Below are positions 42,419-50,184 of a stretch of DNA of 54,014 nucleotides, piece by piece. The position numbers were made by a program, and so were the translations under genes. Source of the DNA: Microbispora rosea subsp. aerata (lineage in GTDB: Bacteria > Actinomycetota > Actinomycetes > Streptosporangiales > Streptosporangiaceae); contig NZ_BMPY01000014.1 in the NCBI RefSeq assembly GCF_014647835.1, forward strand, positions 115,160-169,173, read 5' to 3'. Under the pieces are notes generated by a model. That model saw only the letters and a program-made list of their open reading frames with translations. It was not told the DNA's origin and made no database searches. Every line of letters starts with the position of its first letter. Position 1 is the first letter of the stretch.

Positions 42419-43582
42419 ATGGGAGCGATCACGCGTGGCGCCTTCACCGTCGTGGTCCTGAGCGCCCTGTTGTTCTCGCTGTTCGTCGCCTGGTACGACC
42501 CGGCTCGCGCCACCGAAACCGGTGCCATGGCCGTCAACCAGGCCAGGTCACGGGTCGTGCCACGGGCCGTAGCGGCGGGGCGGGCGACGGTCGCCCCCGC
42601 ACCGACGGCGACCGTGCATACGAGGGCCGCGCAGGCGCGAACCACACACGTGGTGACCGCGTACGCCGCCGCTGCACAAGCGGCCGGCGCGCATGCCGTG
42701 ACGGTGGAGAACGCCGTTCCCGTGCCGGAAGTGACGGTCACGGTGACCGTCACGCCGCCGCCGTCCCCCTCACCGGGCCGCATCAGGGTCGGGTACGTCG
42801 CCCAGCGCGGCGCGTACGGCGCCACATCCACGGTGCGCGATCTCGAAACCAGCGGGTTGGCGGGCAGGCTGACTCACGTCCTCTACGCGTTCGCGAACAT
42901 CGACCCCGAGTCGCTGACCTGCCTCACCGGGGTCAACCGCCCGCTGGCGCCCGACCCGAACGACCCCGACCAGGGTGACGGCGCGGGGGACGCGTGGGCC
43001 GACTACCAGCGCGGCTTCACGGCCGCCGAGTCGCTGGACGGCGTCGCCGATCCCCCCGACGCTCCGCTCGCCGGAAACTTCAACCAGTTGAAAAAGCTGA
43101 AGGCCCGCCACCCCGGCCTGAAGACGCTGGTCTCGATCGGCGGCTGGACGTATTCCAAGTATTTCTCCGACGTCGCGCGGACCGCTGCCGGCAGGCAGAG
43201 GTTCGTCAAGTCGTGTCTCGACGCGTACATCAGGGGCAACCTGCCCAGCGTCGGCGGCAGGGGCGGGCCGGGCAGCGCGGCGGGCGTCTTCGACGGGATC
43301 GACATCGACTGGGAGTGGCCCGGCGGCGACGGGCACCTGGGCAACCACACCAGCGTCAACGACAGGCGCAACCTGACGGCTCTGCTGGCCGAGTTCCGTG
43401 CGCAGCTGGACGCGCTCGGTGCCGCCACCGGCCGCCGCTACCTGCTCACGGTCTACCTCCCGGCCGATCCGGACCGCCTCGAGGCCGGGTTCGAACTGGA
43501 GAAGATGGTCGGCCTGGTCGACTTCGTCAACATCCAACGAGACGGACGGCACGCCGTCGGCGTGGGCACCACCTTGCGCTGA
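42419..43582 (+). pseudogene. Truncated secreted GH18 chitinase
   Basis: A 387-residue frame: N-terminal membrane/signal segment (LSALLFSLFVAWYDPA), an Ala/Thr/Val-rich stalk (about 30-118), then a GH18 domain with GYVAQRGAYG, LVSIGGWTYSKYFSDVA and DGIDIDWEWPGG (Asp292, Asp295, Asp297, catalytic Glu299). It stops after DFVNIQ (residue 373), where intact enzymes continue into strands beta6-beta8 with the active-site Tyr. The last codons are repeat DNA (see 43553-43905). Probably inactive; the signal segment and stalk could still be made. Confidence 0.75.
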
Positions 43583-43905
43583 TCCGGTTCGCGCGGCATC
43601 CCGCCTGGTGGCCCTGGTGGTTCCGACCGGGGGAGCGCCGCTGGTGCAGGCACCATCTTGCGCTGAGCGGGTTCGCGTGGCGGGCTCGGTGGCCAGGGCG
43701 TTCCGGCTGGAGGAGTGTCGTTGGCGCGGGCACCACGCTGGGCCGGTTCCGCTGGTTCGCGCGTGGCGGGCTGCCCTGCCTGGTGGTCGGGCGGTCGCTG
43801 GGGGAGCCGTCGGCGTGGGCACCACCCTGCGCCGATCCGGTTCACGCGGCATCCCGCCTGGTGGCCGTGGCGGTCCTGGCTGGAGGAGCGGCGATGGCCG
43901 TGATG
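43553..43905. repeat. Four 80-89-bp tandem repeats at the broken end of the GH18 gene
   Basis: The anchor GGCACCAC/GGCACCAT recurs at 43565, 43649, 43729 and 43818 (spacings 84, 80, 89). Copies 1 and 4 are the most alike, sharing GCCGTCGGCGTGGGCACCACC and GCGGCATCCCGCCTGGTGGCC. The array begins within the last codons of the GH18 frame. The 527-bp interval 43583-44109 contains only this and the next array; no gene. Confidence 0.88.
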
Positions 43906-43947
43906 TCTCGGCCGGGGGAGCGGCGGCGGCCGTTCCCGGCCGAGGCC

Positions 43948-44108
43948 GTCACGCCAAGAGCTCCCGGGCCGGGCCGCACTCCGAGAATTCCTGGACCGGG
44001 GCGTCAACCTGCAAGGTCCCGGATCCGGGGCGTCATCCCAAGAACTCCCCAGCCGGGGTCCAGAAGCTCCCGGGCCGGGGACGCCACCATGAGTTTCCGG
44101 ACCGGACC
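43948..44108. repeat. About six 23-29-bp tandem repeats
   Basis: Units at 43948, 43976, 44003, 44032, 44060 and 44083 have the pattern GTCANCCNAAGANCTCCCGGNCCGGGGC. It directly follows the larger array and ends at the stop of the minus-strand secreted protein gene. Confidence 0.8.
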
Positions 44109-44109
44109 G

Positions 44110-44463
44110 TCAACCCAAGAAGCGGACCTTCGCTCCCTTGCCGGTGATCGACAGAACGCGCACCGAGAGGCTGTTCAGGCTGCCACGCGCGCCTTCGCCG
44201 AGCGTCACGCTGACACCGGGGCCGGACACGTGAACCATGTACCTGTCGTAGTAGCGGTTGTACACCCGGGCGACCCGCACTTTGGACAGGTGGTAGCGGC
44301 TGGCGACGCGGAAGCTGACCGGCTTCGTGATTGTGATCGTGCACTTCCCGTCGTAGCAGGCGCGGAGGTTCGGCTTCGCGGCGGCGCTCGCCGGGGTGGC
44401 GGTGAGGGACGCCGTCGCCGCAGCGGTCGTGAGAGCTAGAGCAGTGATGGCTATCCGGTGCAT
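44110..44463 (-). CDS. Small secreted protein, hypothetical
   Basis: A 117-residue protein with a clear signal peptide (MHRIAITALALTTAAATASLTATPASAAA). The mature 90 residues have two cysteines (LRACYDGKC), then alternating hydrophobic segments VRVARVYNRYYDRYMVHV and SVRVLSITGKGAKVRFLG with an all-beta look. I do not recognise a family. It lies in the chitinase island but faces the other way, with an inverted repeat TTGCGAT...ATCGCAA (44517-44543) upstream that could be its operator. Confidence 0.75.
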   Translation of the reverse strand: MHRIAITALALTTAAATASLTATPASAAAKPNLRACYDGKCTITITKPVSFRVASRYHLSKVRVARVYNRYYDRYMVHVSGPGVSVTLGEGARGSLNSLSVRVLSITGKGAKVRFLG

Positions 44464-45139
44464 GAGTTCACCGTTATCCCGGGCGCGGAATGTCTGACTT
44501 GACCGTTTACAGATGATTGCGATGCGACAGTAACCAATCGCAAAGCGGAGGTAAAGCCCGTTTCGGGCGTCGTCCGTACGCGGCCCACACACGGGCTGGA
44601 CGTGGGCAGGACGCGGACGGGATGCGGGTCGGGTGCGGGCGGGACATGGACCCACACCTCGCGCCGAGGACGGCGCGCTCGTGCGCCGCACGCTGAAAAC
44701 AGCGGGGGCACCCTCGCATGCCACATGCCGAGGGTAGGTGCGGGCGGGACACCCGGACGTGGGCCGGGAACCTGGACGTGGGCCGGGCTCGGGTGGACAC
44801 CCGGGCGCGGGATGGACGCGCGGCGGCACGCCCGGATGCAGGCCGGGCACGGGCCGTACGTCGTGGCGGATGGTGCGGCGGATGACGCCGCGCGCCACCG
44901 GGGCCCGGCGGCCGTCATGCCGGAAGGCCCCCTGCCGCAACGCGCGGAGAAGGAGCCGTGCCGCAACGCGCGGAGAAGGAGCCGTGCCGCAACGCGGGGA
45001 GAAGGAGCCGTGCCTCGACGGCGCGGGGAAGGTGCCATGCCTTAACGCGCGAACAGACGATCCTTAACACACGCATAACACGACCCCACGCCTCAACCGG
45101 CGATGACAAGCTTCGTCAAGCACGCTGTCGAATTGGGTC
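44464..45139. other. Spacer between the small secreted protein and the chitinase promoter
   Basis: It holds the inverted repeat at 44517-44543 near the start of the secreted-protein gene, then G/C-rich low-complexity DNA with GTGGGCCGGG-type words (44580-44870), then the 26-bp array at 44935-45053. No gene or RNA is supported. Confidence 0.5.
44935..45053. repeat. 26-bp tandem repeats upstream of the chitinase operon
   Basis: CCGCAACGCGCGGAGAAGGA begins each of the units 44935-44960 and 44961-44986; 44987-45012 differs by one base. A degenerate 27-bp unit (45013-45039) and a partial one follow. The array ends about 90 bp before the promoter. Confidence 0.9.
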
Positions 45140-45196
45140 TTGTGAACCGGCGACCGCGAAGCTACGATCCGTACAACTCTTAGGAAACTTTCCTAA
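45140..45196 (+). promoter_or_regulatory. Chitinase operon promoter with overlapping palindromic operator
   Basis: TTGTGA (45140-45145), a 17-bp spacer and TACGAT (45163-45168) make a good sigma-70-type promoter with a start near 45175. Immediately after it, TTAGGAAA-C-TTTCCTAA (45180-45196) is a perfect 17-bp palindrome. A protein bound there would block the polymerase at its start, so repression is the simplest reading. The palindrome is A+T-rich in a G/C-rich background. Confidence 0.75.
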
Positions 45197-45372
45197 AAGA
45201 AGTGGAAGCCTGCGATGGCCCTTCATCACCTCTAGCCTCTTCCTCCCGCGTCCCGTCACCAGACGCCCTCGACTGCCGTACGGCCGGTGCCGTTCCATTC
45301 GGCCGCCTCCGTCAGGCGCCGGCCGTACGGACTCCATGACCTCCCCGTTGACCCCCCACCGAGGTTGTGACC

Positions 45373-46707
45373 ATGCAGAGCAGGTACGTCTGGCGTGCGC
45401 TCGCCGCGATGGCCGCACTCGCGCTCGCCCTCGTCGCGCTGCCCGCCCAGGCCGCCACGGTCAAAGCCGTCTTCTCCGCCGACTCCGACTGGGGCTCCGG
45501 CTACCAGGGCCGCTACACCATCACCAACACCGGGACCTCCGCGATCTCCGGCTGGACGGTCGAGTTCGACCTCCCCGCCGGATCGTCGGTCGGGACCTAC
45601 TGGGACGCGCTGATGACGCGTTCCGGCGACCACTACACGTTCAGAAACCGCGAGTACAACGGCACCCTGGCCCCCGGAGCCGCCACGACGCTCGGCTGGG
45701 TGAACAGCGGGCCGGGCAAGCCGGTCAACTGCCGCCTGAACGGCGGCCCCTGCGACGGTGTCACAACCTCACCGTCCCCGTCCCCCAGTCCCTCGCCCAG
45801 CGCGTCCGCGAGCCCGACGCCGCCCGCGCCCGGGGCCCTGCGCACCGCGCCGTACGTGGACATGGGCGCCTGGCCGACGCCGAGCCTGACCGCGATGGCC
45901 TCGGCCTCCGGCCTCAAGAGCTTCACCCTCGCGTTCGTCACCGGGTCGGGCTGCAAGGCCATGTGGTTCAACGCGTACGACCCCCGGCAGAAGTGGGCGA
46001 AGGACCAGATCGACGCGATCCGGGCCGGCGGCGGGGACGTCAAGGTGTCCTTCGGCGGCGCGACCGGCATCGAGCTCGCCCAGGCGTGCCCGGACGTGAA
46101 CACGCTGTTCGCCGAGTATGACGCGGTCGTCACCGCGTACGACCTGAAATACATCGACCTCGACATCGAGGGATCGGCGGCGGCCGAGCCCGCGTCGATC
46201 GCCCGCAGGTCGCAGGCGCTCGCGCGGCTGCAGCAGGCCCACCCCGACCTGAAGATCTCCCTCACGCTGCCGGTGCTGCCCACCGGCCTGACCTCCGACG
46301 GCCTCAACGTGGTGCGGTCCGCCCGCGACGCCGGGGTCAGGCTCGACGCCGTCAACGTCATGGCGATGGACTACTACCAGTCCGTCGACTACGGCGACGC
46401 CGCGATCCAGGCGGCGAGCAGCACCTTCGCGCAGCTCAAGGGCCTCTACCCCAACCTGTCCGACGCCCAGGTGTGGCGGATGGTCGGGGTCACGCCGATG
46501 CTCGGCCAAAACGACGACGGCCGGATCTACAACCAGGACGACGCTCGCCGGCTCGTCGCCTTCGCCGAGGACAAGCACCTCGGCCTGCTGGCCTTCTGGG
46601 AGATGACGCGCGACCGCAACGCCTGCAGCGGCCCGCTCTACTCGTGCACCAACATCCCCCAGTCGCCCTACGAGTTCTCCAAGATCTTCGCTTCGTACAC
46701 GGGATGA
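45373..46707 (+). CDS. Secreted chitinase, CBM2-GH18
   Basis: A 444-residue exoenzyme: signal peptide to about residue 28 (ALAAMAALALALVALPAQAA), a CBM2 (about 29-130: VKAVFSADSDWGSGYQGRYTITNTGTSAISGWTVEFDLPAG, ending in CDGV), a Pro/Ser linker, then a GH18 barrel (about 155-444). The catalytic YIDLDIEG has Asp262, Asp264 and Glu266, and VMAMDYYQ the active-site tyrosine. ATG 45373 is preferred to GTG 45367 for spacing to GAGG. First gene of the three-chitinase operon. Confidence 0.92.
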   Translation: MQSRYVWRALAAMAALALALVALPAQAATVKAVFSADSDWGSGYQGRYTITNTGTSAISGWTVEFDLPAGSSVGTYWDALMTRSGDHYTFRNREYNGTLAPGAATTLGWVNSGPGKPVNCRLNGGPCDGVTTSPSPSPSPSPSASASPTPPAPGALRTAPYVDMGAWPTPSLTAMASASGLKSFTLAFVTGSGCKAMWFNAYDPRQKWAKDQIDAIRAGGGDVKVSFGGATGIELAQACPDVNTLFAEYDAVVTAYDLKYIDLDIEGSAAAEPASIARRSQALARLQQAHPDLKISLTLPVLPTGLTSDGLNVVRSARDAGVRLDAVNVMAMDYYQSVDYGDAAIQAASSTFAQLKGLYPNLSDAQVWRMVGVTPMLGQNDDGRIYNQDDARRLVAFAEDKHLGLLAFWEMTRDRNACSGPLYSCTNIPQSPYEFSKIFASYTG

Positions 46708-48308
46708 CGCACATGAAGAAGCTCATCGGCCTGGGCGCGGCGGCGTCCCTCGCCTTCGCCGGCCTGCTCACGGCCTTCACCGGCCCGGCCCGCGCCGCCA
46801 ACATCGCGGCCAACCCGGGGTTCGAGTCGGGGCTGTCGGGCTGGACGTGCGCGGCCACGGCACAGGCGGTGTCGAGCCCGGTGCACGGCGGGTCTAAGGC
46901 GTTGTCGGCGACCCCGGCAGGCAGCGACTTCGCCCGATGTGAACAGACGATCGGCGTCCGGCCGTCCACGACGTACGCGCTGTCGGCGTGGGTGCGGGGG
47001 AACTACGTGTTCCTCGGGGCGAGCGGCACCGGGGTGAACGCCCAGACGTGGGGGTCGCCGGGGTCGTCGTGGTCGCGGTTGTCCACGTCGTTCACCACGG
47101 GGCCGTCGACGACGAGCGTGACGATCTACGTGAACGGCTGGTACGGCCAGGGCACCTACTACGCCGACGACGTCGTGCTCGACGGTCCGGGCAGCGGATC
47201 CTCCCCGTCGCCGTCCCCCTCGCCCTCGGCCGGCCCCTCACCCTCACCCTCCCCGTCGCCGTCGGCGAGCCCGTCGCCGCCGCCGTCCGGGGGCGGCAAG
47301 CGGCTCATGGCCGGCTACCTGCACGCCTCCTTCGCGAACGGGGCCGGCTACGTCCGGATGGCCGACGTCCCGGACGCGTGGGACGTCATCGACCTGGCGT
47401 CCGGCGAGCCCACCTCGCCCACGTCGGGCGACATCCGGTTCACCCGCTGCCCGGTCGCCGAGTGCCCGAACGCCGAAAGCGACGCCGAGTTCATCGCCGC
47501 CATCCGCGCCAAGCAGGCGGCCGGCAAGAAGGTGCTGATCTCGATCGGCGGCCAGAACGGCGTCGTCCAGCTCACCACCACCGCCGCCCGGGACAAGTTC
47601 GTCCAGTCGGTGTCCGCGATCATCGACGAGTACGGCCTGGACGGCCTCGACATCGACTTCGAGGGCCACTCGCTGTCGCTGAACCCCGGCGACACCGACT
47701 TCCGCAACCCGACGACCCCCGTGGTCGTGAACCTCATCTCCGCGCTCAAGACCCTCAAGGCCAGGTACGGCAGCAGGTTCGTGCTCACGATGGCCCCGGA
47801 GACGTTCTTCGTCCAGCTCGGCTACCAGTTCTACGGGCCCGGCCCGAACGGCACGGCCGACCCCCGCTCGGGGGCGTACCTGCCGGTGATCTACGCGCTG
47901 CGTGACGACCTCACGCTGCTGCACGTCCAGGACTACAACTCCGGGCCGATCATGGGCCTCGACAACCAGTACCACACGATGGGCGTGGCCGACTTCCACG
48001 TCGCCATGACCGACATGCTGCTGACCGGCTTCCCCGTGGCCGGTGGCGCGACCTTCCCGCCGCTGCGTCCCGACCAGGTCGCGATCGGCCTGCCGGCCGC
48101 GCCGTTCGCGGGCAACGGCTACACGAGCACGGCCGAGGTGCAAAGCGCCTTCACCTGCCTGGCGAAGGGCACGGGCTGCGGCTCCTATCGGCCGCACGGC
48201 GTCTTCCCCGGCCTGCGCGGCCTCATGGCCTGGTCCGTCAACTGGGACAGGTACGCGGGCTCCGAGTTCTCCCGTTCCCACAGGGCGTACCTCGACGCCC
48301 TGAAGTGA
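46704..48308 (+). CDS. Secreted chitinase, CBM4/9-like-GH18
   Basis: A 534-residue enzyme. The ATG overlaps the previous stop (ATGA), with another ATG nine bases on. Signal peptide to about 31, a carbohydrate-binding module (32-160: NIAANPGFESGLSGWTC, GTYYADDVVLDGPG) of the CBM4/9-like fold, a (SP)n linker, then a GH18 domain with KVLISIGGQNG and LDGLDIDFEGHS (Asp313, Asp316, Asp318, Glu320) and LLHVQDYNS. The GH18 differs in type from the preceding and following ones. Confidence 0.92.
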   Translation: MTHMKKLIGLGAAASLAFAGLLTAFTGPARAANIAANPGFESGLSGWTCAATAQAVSSPVHGGSKALSATPAGSDFARCEQTIGVRPSTTYALSAWVRGNYVFLGASGTGVNAQTWGSPGSSWSRLSTSFTTGPSTTSVTIYVNGWYGQGTYYADDVVLDGPGSGSSPSPSPSPSAGPSPSPSPSPSASPSPPPSGGGKRLMAGYLHASFANGAGYVRMADVPDAWDVIDLASGEPTSPTSGDIRFTRCPVAECPNAESDAEFIAAIRAKQAAGKKVLISIGGQNGVVQLTTTAARDKFVQSVSAIIDEYGLDGLDIDFEGHSLSLNPGDTDFRNPTTPVVVNLISALKTLKARYGSRFVLTMAPETFFVQLGYQFYGPGPNGTADPRSGAYLPVIYALRDDLTLLHVQDYNSGPIMGLDNQYHTMGVADFHVAMTDMLLTGFPVAGGATFPPLRPDQVAIGLPAAPFAGNGYTSTAEVQSAFTCLAKGTGCGSYRPHGVFPGLRGLMAWSVNWDRYAGSEFSRSHRAYLDALK

Positions 48309-48346
48309 TCCCCCATCCACCCCCCAACCCACCTTTGCGAGGAAGA

Positions 48347-49807
48347 ATGCAGCGTCGCTTCGGTACGGGCCGGCGCATCAGGGCGTTGGTCGCCCTGCTC
48401 GCCTCCCTCTTCCTGGCCGTCGCCGGACTGGTGGCGGGAACGGCCGCGTCCGCCTCCGCGGCCCCGAACGGCCTGGTCATGCTGGCCTACCCGGCCTGGG
48501 CTCCGAACACCTGGTACGCCATCGGCGCCCGCGTGACCTACAACGGCGTCGACTACGAGTGCATCCAGGCCCACACCTCCCTGACCGGCTGGGAACCGCC
48601 CAACGTCCCCGCTCTGTGGAAGCCGATCAGCGGCGGCGGCACCCCGACGCCGCCCCCGGGCGTGCCCGGCAAGCCGGGCAACCCGTCGATCACCGGCACC
48701 ACGAACTCGTCGATCTCGCTGTCCTGGGGCGCGTCGAGCGGCACGGTTTCCGGCTACCGCGTCTATGAGGGCACCTCGGTCAAGGCGACCGTCGGCGGCA
48801 CCAGCGCCACGATCTCCGGCCTCGGCACCTGCACCACCCACACGTTCACCGTCAAGGCGTACAACTCGAACGGCGAGTCCGAGGCCAGCGCGGCGGTGAC
48901 CGGCACCACCACGGGCTGCCCCTCGAACGGCGGCAAGCTCCCCGGCGCGCCCTACCTGTACATGGGCTGGGGTAACCCGCCGAACCCGGTCACGGTCATG
49001 AACGCCACCGGGATCAAGCACTTCACGATGGCCTTCATGCTCTCCGGCGGCGGCTGCACCCCGGCCTGGGACGGCTACCGCCCGCTGTCCGGCAGCCCCG
49101 ACGCCGCCGCGATCTCGCAGATCAAGGCCGCGGGCGGCAACGTGCAGATCTCCTTCGGCGGCTGGTCGGGCAACAAGCTCGGGCCCAACTGCTCCAGCTC
49201 GTCCGCCTTCGCCTCGGCCGTCCAGCAGGTCATCAACGCCTACAACCCGGCCGTCGTGGACTTCGACATCGAGAACACCGACGAGTTCGAGAACGAGGCC
49301 GTGCAGGACCGCATCCTCGGCGGCCTGAAGATCGTCAAGCAGAACAACCCGAACGTCAAGGTGGTCGTCACCTTCGGCACCACCACGACCGGCCCGAGCT
49401 GGTGGGGCACCCGCCTGATCAACCAGTCGAAGGCGCTCGGCGTCAACATCGACAACTACACGATCATGCCGTTCGACTTCGGCGGCGGCGCGAACATGTA
49501 CCAGAACACCGTCAACGCCGCCGAGGGCCTGAAGAACGCGCTCAAGGCGGCCTGGGGCTGGTCCGACGCCCAGGCGTACGCGCACATGGGCATCTCGGGC
49601 ATGAACGGCCTGTCCGACCAGCAGGAGCTGACCTCGCTGTCCACCTGGACCCAGATCCGCGACTGGGCCAAGTCGAAGGGCCTGGGCCGACTCGCGTTCT
49701 GGTCGGTCAACCGCGACCGCGGCTGCCCGGGCGGCGGCGTGGTGTCGAACTGCAGCGGCATCGCGCAGAACGACTGGGACTTCACCCGGGTCACCGCGGG
49801 CTTCTGA
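48347..49807 (+). CDS. Secreted chitinase, CBM5/12-FnIII-GH18
   Basis: A 486-residue enzyme. Signal peptide to about 39, a chitin-binding CBM5/12 (APNTWYAIGARVTYNGVDYECIQAHTSLTGWEPPNVPALWKPI) with the aromatic platform, a FnIII domain (about 105-195: SISLSWGASSGTVSGYRVYEG), then GH18 with VQISFGGWSG and VVDFDIENTD (Asp305, Asp307, Glu309). ATG 48347 has GAGGAAGA upstream; 38 bp after the second gene. Last gene of the operon. Confidence 0.92.
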   Translation: MQRRFGTGRRIRALVALLASLFLAVAGLVAGTAASASAAPNGLVMLAYPAWAPNTWYAIGARVTYNGVDYECIQAHTSLTGWEPPNVPALWKPISGGGTPTPPPGVPGKPGNPSITGTTNSSISLSWGASSGTVSGYRVYEGTSVKATVGGTSATISGLGTCTTHTFTVKAYNSNGESEASAAVTGTTTGCPSNGGKLPGAPYLYMGWGNPPNPVTVMNATGIKHFTMAFMLSGGGCTPAWDGYRPLSGSPDAAAISQIKAAGGNVQISFGGWSGNKLGPNCSSSSAFASAVQQVINAYNPAVVDFDIENTDEFENEAVQDRILGGLKIVKQNNPNVKVVVTFGTTTTGPSWWGTRLINQSKALGVNIDNYTIMPFDFGGGANMYQNTVNAAEGLKNALKAAWGWSDAQAYAHMGISGMNGLSDQQELTSLSTWTQIRDWAKSKGLGRLAFWSVNRDRGCPGGGVVSNCSGIAQNDWDFTRVTAGF

Positions 49808-49952
49808 CCCGCTGACGGCCTGAGGGATCCGGTGCGGCCCGCCGGACCGGATCCCTCGCCGCCGCACGCGACGTGAGCGTGCATGACCATGCGCCGACAC
49901 GAGTCGGGCGCCCACGAGCGGGCGACCGGCCCGGCGGGGATGACCCCCCCCC
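49808..49952. other. Chitinase operon 3' region
   Basis: It holds the terminator (49822-49857) and a run of nine C residues (49944-49952), followed by the small minus-strand peptide gene. No other gene. Confidence 0.5.
49822..49857 (+). terminator. Terminator of the chitinase operon
   Basis: GAGGGATCCGGT (49822-49833) pairs perfectly with ACCGGATCCCTC (49846-49857), a 12-bp stem with a 12-nt loop that can add GCGG/CCGC-type pairs. No U tract, as usual in high-G+C hosts. Confidence 0.65.
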
Positions 49953-50057
49953 TTACCCGCCGTGCCGGTCGCCTTCGTGCGTCGTCGGAGCGAGCAGGCC
50001 GATCAGCATTCCGACGAGCATGGCCACGGCAACAGTGATCCACAGGCGAATTTTCAT
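49953..50057 (-). CDS. 34-residue single-pass membrane peptide
   Basis: MKIRLWITVAVAMLVGMLIG then LLAPTTHEGDRHGG: a lysine/arginine start, one membrane helix and a short polar tail. ATG 50057 is preceded by CAGGAGA at the right distance (AGGAG, seven bases). Its stop TAA abuts the nine-C run on the other side. Too short for most gene finders and of no family I know. It could be a small regulatory or transporter-associated peptide, or a type I toxin-like peptide; nothing proves either. Confidence 0.6.
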   Translation of the reverse strand: MKIRLWITVAVAMLVGMLIGLLAPTTHEGDRHGG

Positions 50058-50184
50058 CGAAGTCTCCTGAATGTAACGCTCCGTAGTCACAATACCCCGA
50101 ATAGTGACGGATCGCGACAGGAGATCTGCGGAATCCGGGATCGAGTCGCCTGCCGGGGCTCTCGTCGGGCAGGCTTGGCACGTC

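Noticed and set aside
44935-45053. Possible CRISPR array
   Set aside because: The 26-bp units are directly adjacent without spacers and no cas gene is in the window. The same applies to the other tandem arrays.
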